A DNA stretch of 37,510 nt from an uncultured Gammaproteobacteria bacterium (GTDB lineage Bacteria > Pseudomonadota > Gammaproteobacteria > Steroidobacterales > GCA-2729495). The stretch is from contig CAKZWQ010000050.1 in assembly GCA_937921935.1 (NCBI GenBank), positions 1 to 37,510 of the forward strand. Reading direction: 5' to 3'. This document shows positions 7,668 through 14,776 of the stretch, one piece after another. A program made the translations under genes and the position numbers. A model generated the notes under the pieces. It was not told where the DNA came from, searched no databases, and saw nothing but the letters and a program-made list of their open reading frames with translations. Numbering within the stretch: the first letter of the stretch is position 1; each line of letters starts with the position of its first letter.

Positions 7668-8702
7668 CTAGTCGGCCTCGTCCTCCACTCCCAGTCGCTT
7701 GTGCATGATGGGGCTGGTGGTGGTGTACTGCAGGGGGACTTTCTTGCCGGGCTCGATGATGGCTTTGGCAGCAAAGGCTGCCAGGGCAGCTTCATGGAAG
7801 CCACTGAGAATCAGTTTTTTCTTACCCGGATAGTCAGCAATGTCACCAATGGCAAAAATGCCCGGCACATTGGTTTGGAAACTGGCGGTCTCGACGTTGA
7901 TGGTTTTGCGATTCATATCAAGACCCCACTCGGCGATAGGCCCTAGCTTCGGTGACAAGCCATAGAAAACCAGCACGTAATCAGCGGGCAAGCTGCGCGT
8001 TTTGCCCTCGGGAAGTTTCAAATCAACGGCTTTGAGTTCGTCGCCCTCCACCTGTAATCCCGTCGCGTTGGCGTTCAGGATAATTTCGGCCTGGCCGGCC
8101 GCAGCCAGTTCCCGCAACTGGGCAGCCGTCGCTTCTGCGCCGCGAAACTCGTCACGCCGATGCACCAGGGTCATGCTTTCAGCCGCCGGCGCCAGGGCCA
8201 CAGCCCAGTCCAGGGCGGAATCACCACCGCCGAGCACGACAATGCGCTTGCCGGCGAAACGCTCGGGATTGCGGACCCGGTACAGGACCTTTGCATCTTC
8301 CAGGGCCTGGGCTTCGGGAAAGCGCAATTTTCGCGGTGTGAACGATCCCACGCCACCGGCGATAAAGATGGTCTTGGCGTCGAACACCTGGTCGGTGCTG
8401 GTGCGAACTCGGAAGCCGCCCTCCTGGGGCGTTACTTCCTGTACTTCTGTGCCCATGTGGTAGGTCGCCCCAAAGGGCTCTGCCTGGGTGATGAGGTTCT
8501 GAACGAGTTCCTCGCCGGTGCAGATGGGCACGGCGGGAATATCGTAAATGGGCTTGTCCGGATACAGCTCCGTACACTGCCCGCCGGGTTCGGCCAGGCT
8601 ATCAACGATATCGGCCTTGATACCCAGCAGACCGAGTTCGAAAATCTGAAACAGTCCGCAAGGACCAGCGCCTACGATCAGCGCGTCTGTCTGAATGCTC
8701 AT
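7668..8702 (-). CDS. Ferredoxin--NADP+ reductase, thioredoxin-reductase-like type (YumC class)
   Basis: A 344-residue FAD and NAD(P)H flavoprotein moving electrons between NADPH and ferredoxin or flavodoxin. The FAD motif is ALIVGAGPCGL (7-17), followed by EPGGQCTELYPDKPIYDIP, a typical feature of this FNR class. The NADPH domain has IVVLGGGDSALDWAVAL, and the C-terminal FAD motif is GIFAIGDIADYPGKKKLI. The CxxC redox pair of thioredoxin reductase is absent, and the C-terminal extension ending in a TTTSPIMHKRLG element is typical of TrxR-like FNRs from Bacillus and green sulfur bacteria. The start at 8702 is ATG. The gene has a candidate promoter in the gap behind the TIR-like gene and is followed by the phosphodiesterase gene. 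Confidence 0.9.
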   Translation of the reverse strand: MSIQTDALIVGAGPCGLFQIFELGLLGIKADIVDSLAEPGGQCTELYPDKPIYDIPAVPICTGEELVQNLITQAEPFGATYHMGTEVQEVTPQEGGFRVRTSTDQVFDAKTIFIAGGVGSFTPRKLRFPEAQALEDAKVLYRVRNPERFAGKRIVVLGGGDSALDWAVALAPAAESMTLVHRRDEFRGAEATAAQLRELAAAGQAEIILNANATGLQVEGDELKAVDLKLPEGKTRSLPADYVLVFYGLSPKLGPIAEWGLDMNRKTINVETASFQTNVPGIFAIGDIADYPGKKKLILSGFHEAALAAFAAKAIIEPGKKVPLQYTTTSPIMHKRLGVEDEAD

Positions 8703-8765
8703 GATGGTATTGATGCTCGAGCCCAGGGCCCGGCAGAGATGGCGACCGGGGCCGCGGGAGGCAGA

Positions 8766-8794
8766 ATCTTACGCGAGGCCCCCGAAGCCAACAA
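8766..8794 (-). promoter_or_regulatory. Candidate sigma70-type promoter for the ferredoxin reductase gene
   Basis: On the minus strand, TTGTTG (8789-8794) and TAAGAT (8766-8771) are separated by 17 bases, giving a leader of about 58 bases to the ATG at 8702. It begins directly behind the TIR-like stop codon. The hexamers match the consensus only in part. Confidence 0.35.
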
Positions 8795-9250
8795 CTAGTC
8801 GGGGTCGAACTCGATAACCTCCCACATGGCCGTGTCCTCGTTGCGGGCCAGCCGCCGGATGCTATCGGTGATGACCCGGTCATTCCACTCCACCAGGTCA
8901 TCGGTGCGATCCAGGACTTCCTTCTGGATGGCCACGGTGCCGCCGAAAGACTGGATTACCAGGATTGGCATTTTCTTGGCCTGGGCTGCATCCATCTGGA
9001 ACCTCACCAGGTCCGGATTCTTATCGAAGGTCGCCACGGTCATAACCATGATTTCGGCGGCCTGGATCTGCTCTATCAGTATCTGCTTCATGGCCTCCTG
9101 ACCGCCATCAGGCGGCATGGCGTCGGGATTCGCAGTATTCAGATAGAAAAACTTGTCGCGACTCTCCAGGTACTCAAATACCCGGAGATAGTCCTGATCA
9201 TCCTGGAACAGGTGGGCCACGAACAAGCGGATCGGATCCTTTTCAGACAT
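8795..9250 (-). CDS. Stand-alone TIR-like domain protein (DUF1863 / ThsB-like fold)
   Basis: A 151-residue cytoplasmic protein made of a single domain. The start RLFVAHLFQDDQDYLRVFEY (8-27) matches the first strand and helix of TIR-like domains of the MTH538/ThsB group, where this element reads like FVSHSF-x-DD-x-DY. Later come the acidic helix EAMKQILIEQIQAAEIMVMT, a KNPDLVRFQMDAAQAKKMPILVI element and VEWNDRVITDSIRR. In known systems such domains bind or cleave NAD-type nucleotides and signal to an effector, as in Thoeris. No ThsA or other effector gene is next to it, so a defence role is not supported by context; regulation or a housekeeping role is equally possible. I take ATG 9250; a TTG at 9283 would add 11 poorly conserved residues. 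It lies 92 bases before the reductase gene on the same strand. Confidence 0.7.
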   Translation of the reverse strand: MSEKDPIRLFVAHLFQDDQDYLRVFEYLESRDKFFYLNTANPDAMPPDGGQEAMKQILIEQIQAAEIMVMTVATFDKNPDLVRFQMDAAQAKKMPILVIQSFGGTVAIQKEVLDRTDDLVEWNDRVITDSIRRLARNEDTAMWEVIEFDPD

Positions 9251-9351
9251 GGACAACAGCCCTGCACTAGAAACAGGTTCCAAGTTTAGCCCACGCCCTG
9301 CCCGGCAGCACGCGCTTTCGTAGGGCCTTGTCTGCGCATTACACTGCAGGT

Positions 9352-10095
9352 ATGCGCTTGCTCGTCTATAACATCTGCTACGGCATCGGCTCTCGGGAAT
9401 CGACCACTATGCCGGTGCCCGGGGCCCGTTATCTGTTCGGCGGCAGCGGCGCGCTGGAAGACATCACCACTTTCATCAAATCGAAGGACCCGGATATTGT
9501 CGGTCTGCTGGAGGTGGACATCGGTTCCATGCGCAGCGGGCGGGTAAACCAGGCGGAAGAAATCGCCAAAGCGCTGGGCCATTTCTCCTCCTATGAGTGC
9601 AAGTATGGTGATGAGTCTGTCACCCAGTACCTGCCGATTCTGCGTAAACAGGCTAACGCCTTTCTGGCGGCGCCCCGGGTACGCGGCGAACGTTTTCATT
9701 ACTTCGACCACGGCGTTAAGCGTCTGATTATCGAACTGGAACTTGAGGACGTGGCTGTCTTCCTGGTCCACCTGTCCTTGAAGTACCGGCACCGCCATTT
9801 CCAGCTGCGACATCTGTATGAACTGGTCAAGGCATCCAGCAAACCGGTCATCGTGGCGGGCGATTTCAATACCTTCTGGGGTGAGAACGAAATATTTCTG
9901 TTCAAGGAAGCCGCGGGTCTGCGCAGCGCGAATGCTGACGGCCTGCCGTCCTATCCGAGCCGCTCGCCCCGCATGGAGCTGGATTTTATTCTGTATGGCA
10001 AGGGTATCGAGGCGGTCAGCTTCGAGGTCCCACGGGTCACCTACTCCGACCACCTGCCGTTGATCTGCGATCTGCAGATTAAGGGGAAACCATGA
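9352..10095 (+). CDS. Endonuclease/exonuclease/phosphatase (EEP) superfamily hydrolase
   Basis: A 247-residue metal-dependent phosphoesterase of the DNase I/exonuclease III fold. Expected active-site residues are visible in order: Asn7 in VYNICYG, Glu54 in GLLEVD, His140 in FLVHLSLK, the GDFN block at 170-173, Asp211 in ELDFIL, and the terminal SDH at 232-234. No signal peptide or lipoprotein box is seen, so it is probably cytoplasmic. The substrate (nucleic acid, phospholipid head group or inositol-type phosphate) cannot be told. The ATG at 9352 is preferred over a TTG at 9328 because the fold begins with MRLLVYN. Its stop overlaps the next start as ATGA, so it is translationally coupled to the beta-oxidation enzyme. 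This partnership has no obvious known pathway. Confidence 0.85.
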   Translation: MRLLVYNICYGIGSRESTTMPVPGARYLFGGSGALEDITTFIKSKDPDIVGLLEVDIGSMRSGRVNQAEEIAKALGHFSSYECKYGDESVTQYLPILRKQANAFLAAPRVRGERFHYFDHGVKRLIIELELEDVAVFLVHLSLKYRHRHFQLRHLYELVKASSKPVIVAGDFNTFWGENEIFLFKEAAGLRSANADGLPSYPSRSPRMELDFILYGKGIEAVSFEVPRVTYSDHLPLICDLQIKGKP

Positions 10096-12143
10096 CGACA
10101 TCGACAACGGACTTGCAGCACTGGCGCCTGGAGCGGGATGCCGGACAGATTGCCTGGCTCTGCCTGGACCGCGCTGGATCAGGCACCAACATTCTGTCCC
10201 GGGAAGTTCTGACCGAACTCGGCCGCGTGCTCGACGAGTTGCACGGGGCGCCACCGGCTGGGCTGGTGATCTGCTCCGCAAAGGAAAGCGGCTTCATTGC
10301 CGGTGCTGATATCGATGAGTTTCCAGGCTTTAGCAGCGAGGAACAGGTCTTCCAGCTGACCAGCGAGGGCCTGGGCCTGTTGCAGCGGCTTGAGGATCTG
10401 CCCTGCCCCAGCGTCGCCGTGATCAATGGCTTTGCCCTGGGCGGCGGCCTGGAGCTGGCCCTGGCCTGCGACTGGCGTCTGGTCGTGGAGTCCTGGCAGC
10501 GCAGCCTGGGCTTGCCGGAAGTTAAACTGGGTCTGCACCCGGGCCTGGGCGGCACGGTGCGCCTGGTGCGCCTGATCGGGGTCAGACAGGCCATGCCCCT
10601 GATGCTGACCGGGAATGCCGGTTCGCCCACCCAGGCCAAAGCCATGGGACTGGCCGATGCCCTGGTGCAGCCAGCCGACTGGCGGGAACAGGCGGCTGGC
10701 TATGCCAAACGCCCGGCCCCGCCGCGCAAGGCGCCCCTGATTGATCGTCTGTTGGGCTGGCAACCAGTGAGACCTTTGCTGGCCAAAACCCTGAGGGCCC
10801 AGGTTGCCCGCCAGGCCAGGCGCGCGTTCTACCCGGCACCCTACGCCGTCGTGGATCTATGGCGAGCGCATGGCGCCCGCGGTGCCCGGGCCTACGAGGC
10901 CGAAGCTCGCTCCTTTGCCAAGCTGGCTATGGGTCCCACCTCCCGAAACCTGGTGCGCGTCTATGGCTTGCAGGAGCGCCTCAAGCGAGAGGCAGGCGAG
11001 AAGCGCGACGTGGCCACCCATGTGCACGTGGTGGGCGCCGGCGTCATGGGCGGCGATATAGCGGCCTGGTGCGCCCTGCGAGGGATCGGTGTGACGCTGC
11101 AGGATCGCGAACTGCAATACATCGAGCCGGCGCTGGAGCGCGCCCGGGCTCTGTTTGCCAAACGCTTGCGGGGACCCGGCGAAGCCGAGGCTGCGAGCCG
11201 GCGCCTGGTGGCTGATGTCAGTGGCGAAGGCGCCGCCGAGGCCGATTTGGTTATTGAAGCGATTTTTGAGGATCGTGAGGCCAAGCAGGCCCTCTATGAG
11301 TCCCTTGAACCTCGTATGAAAGCTGATGCGGTACTGGCGACCAATACCTCCAGTATTCCCATCGAAGAACTGGCGCCCTGCCTGCGCCACCCTGAACGGC
11401 TGGTGGGTCTGCATTTCTTTAATCCCGTGGCCAAGCTGCCCCTCATCGAGGTGGTGGCCGGCGACAGCACCGGGCCCCGGGCTGCTGCGGTGGCCCGGGC
11501 TTTCAGTCGCCAGATCGGCAAGTTGCCCCTGCCCTGCTCCAGCCTGCCGGGCTTTCTGGTCAACCGGATCCTGGGCCCTTATCTCGCTGAAGCCATGCTG
11601 CTGCTCCGCGAGGGGGTAGCGCCGGCGGAAATCGATCAGGCTGCCGTGGATTTTGGCATGCCTGTCGGGCCGGTTGAGCTCGCTGACTCGGTTGGACTGG
11701 ATGTCGCCCTGCACGTGGCCAAGATCCTCAGCCCGATTCTCAGGCGACCCGTGGACCCCGAACTGGCAGCTCGGGTAGCGGCCGGGAAACTGGGGCAAAA
11801 ATCCGGCGAGGGCTTTTATGTCTATGAAGACCGCCGCCCCGTGCGGCCCAGGATCCCTGCCGGCACAGCCGATCCTGACGTTCAGGAGCGGCTCATGCTG
11901 GCCTATCTAAACGAAGCCGCCGCCTGTCTGGCCGATGGCGTGGTCAGCGATCCGGACCTGGTGGACGCCGGTGCCATCTTCGGCACGGGTTTCGCGCCCT
12001 TTCGTGGCGGCCCGCTGCACTATGCAGCCGAGGCGGGCGTGGACCAGATCAGGCGCCGGCTGGAAACGCTGGCGGGCCAGCACGATGAGCGGTTTGCCCC
12101 CTCTCCCGGCTGGCAGCAGCTGGAAGCTGCGAACCGGAACTAA
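10092..12143 (+). CDS. Bifunctional enoyl-CoA hydratase / 3-hydroxyacyl-CoA dehydrogenase, FadJ/FadB-like
   Basis: Catalyses the second and third steps of fatty acid beta-oxidation: hydration of 2-enoyl-CoA and NAD-dependent oxidation of 3-hydroxyacyl-CoA. The 683 residues are slightly shorter than FadJ (714) and FadB (729). The N-terminal crotonase domain shows the oxyanion loops GFIAGADI (67-74) and ALGGGLELALACD, with catalytic glutamates at 121 and 143 (LPEVKLGL). The dehydrogenase starts with VHVVGAGVMGGDIA (311-324) and carries NTSSIPI and the catalytic His441 in GLHFFNPV, followed by KLPLIEVV. Two C-terminal 3HCDH helical repeats follow (NRILGPYLAEAM, DSVGLDVALHV, GTGFAPFRGGP). A GGGGA-like site lies before the ATG, which overlaps the preceding stop. 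No thiolase (fadA/fadI) is nearby, so the partner must be elsewhere. Choice between FadB and FadJ types is not settled. Confidence 0.9.
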   Translation: MTTSTTDLQHWRLERDAGQIAWLCLDRAGSGTNILSREVLTELGRVLDELHGAPPAGLVICSAKESGFIAGADIDEFPGFSSEEQVFQLTSEGLGLLQRLEDLPCPSVAVINGFALGGGLELALACDWRLVVESWQRSLGLPEVKLGLHPGLGGTVRLVRLIGVRQAMPLMLTGNAGSPTQAKAMGLADALVQPADWREQAAGYAKRPAPPRKAPLIDRLLGWQPVRPLLAKTLRAQVARQARRAFYPAPYAVVDLWRAHGARGARAYEAEARSFAKLAMGPTSRNLVRVYGLQERLKREAGEKRDVATHVHVVGAGVMGGDIAAWCALRGIGVTLQDRELQYIEPALERARALFAKRLRGPGEAEAASRRLVADVSGEGAAEADLVIEAIFEDREAKQALYESLEPRMKADAVLATNTSSIPIEELAPCLRHPERLVGLHFFNPVAKLPLIEVVAGDSTGPRAAAVARAFSRQIGKLPLPCSSLPGFLVNRILGPYLAEAMLLLREGVAPAEIDQAAVDFGMPVGPVELADSVGLDVALHVAKILSPILRRPVDPELAARVAAGKLGQKSGEGFYVYEDRRPVRPRIPAGTADPDVQERLMLAYLNEAAACLADGVVSDPDLVDAGAIFGTGFAPFRGGPLHYAAEAGVDQIRRRLETLAGQHDERFAPSPGWQQLEAANRN

Positions 12144-12185
12144 TCGCTTCCGCGACACAAAAGCTTATGGTTAAAATGGCCGGTC

Positions 12186-12200
12186 CCGCGCTCTGCGCGG
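12186..12200 (+). other. Short GC hairpin in the leader of the CNB-rhodanese gene
   Basis: CCGCGC-TCT-GCGCGG is a perfect 6-bp stem with a 3-base loop, 22 bases before the ATG at 12223. No T-run follows, so it is not a normal terminator. The remaining leader, AAGAATTTATTTA, is AT-rich and lacks a Shine-Dalgarno sequence. A TAAAAT at about 12174 may be a -10 element but has no good -35. Confidence 0.35.
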
Positions 12201-12222
12201 TCTGTGCGCAAGAATTTATTTA

Positions 12223-13284
12223 ATGACCTCCCGCAATGTGACCATTGAGGAGCTGCGGCGCTTCTCCCCGCTAGACGGGCTGAAACGCGAGAACATCGCA
12301 GCCCTGTCCAAGAAGACCACTGTCCGCCAGTTGGAGAGTGGCCAGCGTCTGTTCAAGATCGGGGACAGCGAGAAGCGCACCTTTTACCTTTTGTCCGGGG
12401 CGGTAGAGCTCAGCGACGCCGAGGGTAATACCCGGGTCATCCGCGCCGGAAGTGAGGACGCCCGCAACCCGCTGGGCCCCATGTTGCCGCGTCGATTCAA
12501 TACCAAAGCCGTGGACGAGGTGGAGTACATCTCCGTCGATACAGATTTACTGGACGTCATGCTGACCTGGGATCAGACCGGTGACTACGAAGTCGATGAA
12601 CTCACCCCGTCCAAGGAATCAAGCCCCGATGACTGGATGACAGTGCTCCTGCAGACCAAGGCGTTTCATCTAGTACCGCCGGCCAATCTACAGGCCATCT
12701 TCATGCGTTTGAAACGCCTGAATTGCAGTGCCGGCGATGTGATTATCAAGCAGGGTGAAGAAGGTGATTATTTTTACGTCATCACCCACGGACGCTGCGT
12801 CGTCACGCGCGAGACGCCCCTCAATAAGGAAGGCATCAAGCTGGCAGAACTTGGCGTGGGTGAAACCTTTGGGGAGGAAGCGCTGATTTCAGAGAACCGC
12901 CGCAACGCGACGGTCACCACCCTGACGGATGCCACCGTCATGCGCCTGGCCAAGGATGACTTCCACACACTGCTCAACGAACCCATGCTCGACTGGGTAG
13001 ATCTGGAGGCCGCCAAGCAGGTCGTTGCCGCGGGTGGACGCTGGCTGGACGTGCGTCTGCCGAGTGAATACGACGCGTACCATGAATCAGACGCTATCAA
13101 TATTCCCCTGTACTTCATTCGCCTGAAGCTGGGTGCCCTGGATCCCGACGTCACCTATGTCATGTGTTGCGACACCGGCCGGCGCAGTTCCGCCGCGGCC
13201 TTCATCCTCAACGAGCGAGGCTTTAAGACGCGTGTGCTTAAGGGTGGACTCACCATGTCGGGTCTGGATATGGAAGTCGGCTAA
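12223..13284 (+). CDS. Cyclic-nucleotide-binding-like domains fused to a rhodanese domain
   Basis: A 353-residue soluble protein with three parts. Residues 11-115 look like a degenerate cyclic-nucleotide-binding (CNB) fold, with LESGQRLFKIGD and FYLLSGAVELSD but no phosphate-binding cassette. Residues 145-252 form a better CNB domain, with AGDVIIKQGEEGDYFYVI and a cassette reading FGEEALISENRRNAT (216-230) that keeps the Glu and Arg used to hold cAMP. Residues 257-350 are a rhodanese domain with WLDVRLPSEYDAYHESDAIN and an active-site loop C316-DTGRRS, so the sulfur-carrying cysteine is present. The protein may couple nucleotide sensing to sulfur transfer or redox signalling; no DNA-binding helix-turn-helix is seen, so it is not a CRP-type regulator. 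It stands alone and ends before a strong terminator. Confidence 0.87.
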   Translation: MTSRNVTIEELRRFSPLDGLKRENIAALSKKTTVRQLESGQRLFKIGDSEKRTFYLLSGAVELSDAEGNTRVIRAGSEDARNPLGPMLPRRFNTKAVDEVEYISVDTDLLDVMLTWDQTGDYEVDELTPSKESSPDDWMTVLLQTKAFHLVPPANLQAIFMRLKRLNCSAGDVIIKQGEEGDYFYVITHGRCVVTRETPLNKEGIKLAELGVGETFGEEALISENRRNATVTTLTDATVMRLAKDDFHTLLNEPMLDWVDLEAAKQVVAAGGRWLDVRLPSEYDAYHESDAINIPLYFIRLKLGALDPDVTYVMCCDTGRRSSAAAFILNERGFKTRVLKGGLTMSGLDMEVG

Positions 13285-13355
13285 GACAGTCAACGCCGAT
13301 TTGGCAGAGCCCTGTTACCACGTAGTTGTCTAATCCGCCGGCACGAATAGCAAAG

Positions 13356-13390
13356 AATAAAGCCCCGTCGAAGCGGGGCTTTATTTTGTT
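13356..13390 (+). terminator. Intrinsic terminator after the CNB-rhodanese gene
   Basis: A perfect 12-bp inverted repeat, AATAAAGCCCCG (13356-13367) and CGGGGCTTTATT (13374-13385), encloses the 6-base loop TCGAAG and runs into TTTGTT. It lies 71 bases after the stop codon and 40 bases beyond the convergent pilZ stop. The outer A/T part lets it act to some degree in both directions. Confidence 0.9.
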
Positions 13391-13430
13391 CTAGTGCCGG
13401 ATCTCAAATGACTTGCGTCGGCAGGCCGCC

Positions 13431-13769
13431 TTACATGGTGTGAGTGGGCTTATCCCCGCCCAAAGCCCCGGCCAGGTAGTTCTCGATTTTCTTCTGGGTG
13501 GTGCCGCCGTCCTGGTTGCTGAACTGGACGCCGATGCCAGCGGTACGTTTGCCCTGCGCGCCCTTCGGTGTCAGCCAGATCACCTCCCCTGCCACGGGAA
13601 TTTTTTCATCTTCGCCCATCAGGTTCAGCAACATGAAAACCTCGTCGCCCAGCTTGTAACTGCTGTTGGTCGGAATAAACAGCCCGCCATTGCTGATAAA
13701 CGGCATATACGCCAGGTACAGGGCGCTCTTGTCCTTGATCGTGAGTGTCAGTAGTCCGGGTTTTGACAT
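13431..13769 (-). CDS. pilZ: PilZ-domain protein, type IV pilus assembly PilZ
   Basis: A 112-residue single PilZ domain. Its position directly after holB matches the Pseudomonas arrangement tmk-holB-pilZ, where PilZ is needed for type IV pilus biogenesis. Visible features are the N-terminal LLTLTIKDKSALYLAYMPFISNGG broken by SNGGLFIP, the strand VAGEVIWLTPKGA and GIGVQFS near the end. The RxxxR diguanylate-binding motif is not present before the barrel, as in the founding PilZ, which does not bind c-di-GMP; family knowledge places its partners as PilB and FimX. I take ATG 13769 with TGAGG at about 9 bases; a longer frame to 13808 lies inside holB. The gap to holB is 11 bases. Confidence 0.88.
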   Translation of the reverse strand: MSKPGLLTLTIKDKSALYLAYMPFISNGGLFIPTNSSYKLGDEVFMLLNLMGEDEKIPVAGEVIWLTPKGAQGKRTAGIGVQFSNQDGGTTQKKIENYLAGALGGDKPTHTM

Positions 13770-13780
13770 CCTTTTCGACC

Positions 13781-14743
13781 TCAGCGAGGGGCAGCCTCGC
13801 CATACCATCCGTTGAGTAATTGCGTCAGGCCCAGTTCGGCATTGACTCCCGAACCCGCCAACCGTCTCAGTTCGCCCAACTCCTTCAGTCCGGCGAACAG
13901 GCTGCTTATGTTTAGAACATCTGGGCCATTTTGCAAGGGTCCAGTGCCGTTATTTTGGGCCCGAAGGGCTCGCTGGCGAACTTCAGCGGCGGTGCGCCGA
14001 TATAACCAGTCCAGGCAGCGCTCGGGGGGCAGCTTGGCCCAGCGCCGGGCGACGGCCACCGGGGCCGCCGTGCCCCGCCGCACGGCCTGCAGATCCATTT
14101 CCAGGCGCTCGGCCTCCTCGCTGAAGCCCTCGGCATAGAGCTGCCGGGCTACCAGGGGCGCGCCACCTGCCAGCCGCAGAAGCTGCGAGGCATCTCCGGC
14201 CCCCGTGTCCCGGGCCAGCCAGCGAGCCGCAACCTCGGCCGGGGGCAAGGGAATCCGCACCCGCTGGCAGCGGCTCAGTACCGTCGGGGGCAGCCGCGCC
14301 GGCGCATCGGCCACCAGCACAATCAGGCTGCCGGGCGGGGGCTCTTCCAGGGTCTTGAGCAGACTATTGGCTGCGGCATGGCTGAGGGCTTCGGCCGGCG
14401 TGACCAGGGCCGCCTTGCCCTGCCCCTGGTGGGCAGTGAGCTGCAGAAAGCCAATCAGCTGCCGCACCCGCTCGATGGGCAGCGTGCGCTTGTCCGGCGG
14501 TGGCTGGGCGATGAGCAGGTCCGGGTGCAGCAAGTTATCTTCACTGGCAATGCCGGCGCCGGGATCCTGTGTCAGGGCCGGCTCAGGCACCGGGGTGCCG
14601 AGGTGCTGACTGCACAGGGACAGGCCCAAATGCCGCCTGCCTGTGCCCCGGGGGCCGTGCAGCAGCAAGGCATGGGGCAGCTGGCCCCGCTCGCTGAGCT
14701 GCTTTAGTTCGGAAAATACCTGTTCAAGCCAAGGATATAACAT
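13781..14743 (-). CDS. holB: DNA polymerase III subunit delta' (clamp loader)
   Basis: A 320-residue AAA+ family clamp loader subunit working with gamma/tau and delta to load the beta clamp. The N-terminus MLYPWLEQVF and HALLLHGPRGTGRRHL match delta'; the P-loop is degenerate (no Lys-Thr), as usual because delta' does not hydrolyse ATP. NSLLKTLEEPPPGSLIVLVA and the SRC motif (LSRCQRV), which supplies the arginine finger to a neighbour, are present. The zinc module of E. coli delta' (one Cys, then CxxCxxC, just before HPD) is missing: the region before HPDLLI has no such cysteines. The ATG at 14743 has an AT-rich leader without Shine-Dalgarno sequence. It is followed by pilZ after 11 bases. 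Confidence 0.93.
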   Translation of the reverse strand: MLYPWLEQVFSELKQLSERGQLPHALLLHGPRGTGRRHLGLSLCSQHLGTPVPEPALTQDPGAGIASEDNLLHPDLLIAQPPPDKRTLPIERVRQLIGFLQLTAHQGQGKAALVTPAEALSHAAANSLLKTLEEPPPGSLIVLVADAPARLPPTVLSRCQRVRIPLPPAEVAARWLARDTGAGDASQLLRLAGGAPLVARQLYAEGFSEEAERLEMDLQAVRRGTAAPVAVARRWAKLPPERCLDWLYRRTAAEVRQRALRAQNNGTGPLQNGPDVLNISSLFAGLKELGELRRLAGSGVNAELGLTQLLNGWYGEAAPR

Positions 14744-14745
14744 TA

Positions 14746-14754
14746 TTAAACAAT
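14746..14754 (-). promoter_or_regulatory. ATTGTTTAA leader motif two bases before the holB start
   Basis: On the minus strand the 9-mer ATTGTTTAA is followed by TA and the ATG of holB. The same or nearly the same 9-mer precedes addB and fabF. It takes the place of a Shine-Dalgarno sequence. Confidence 0.35.
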
Positions 14755-14761
14755 TAGTTAT

Positions 14762-14776
14762 CTTTATATTATAAAG
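14762..14776. promoter_or_regulatory. AT-only-type palindrome between tmk and holB
   Basis: CTTTATATTATAAAG has 7-base arms (CTTTATA/TATAAAG) around one central base and touches the tmk stop codon. On the minus strand it contains TATAAT, so it may hold the -10 of a holB-pilZ promoter; no -35 at normal spacing is seen. The 33-base gap is strikingly AT-rich inside a GC-rich operon. Confidence 0.35.

Noticed and set aside
8795..10095. A defence island made of the TIR-like and EEP-fold genes
   Set aside because: They are on opposite strands, no ThsA, nuclease effector or mobile element is nearby, and the flanking genes are metabolic.
10857..11798. A 313-codon minus-strand frame inside the FadJ-like gene
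   Set aside because: The plus-strand frame carries all catalytic motifs of a known family; this frame has none.
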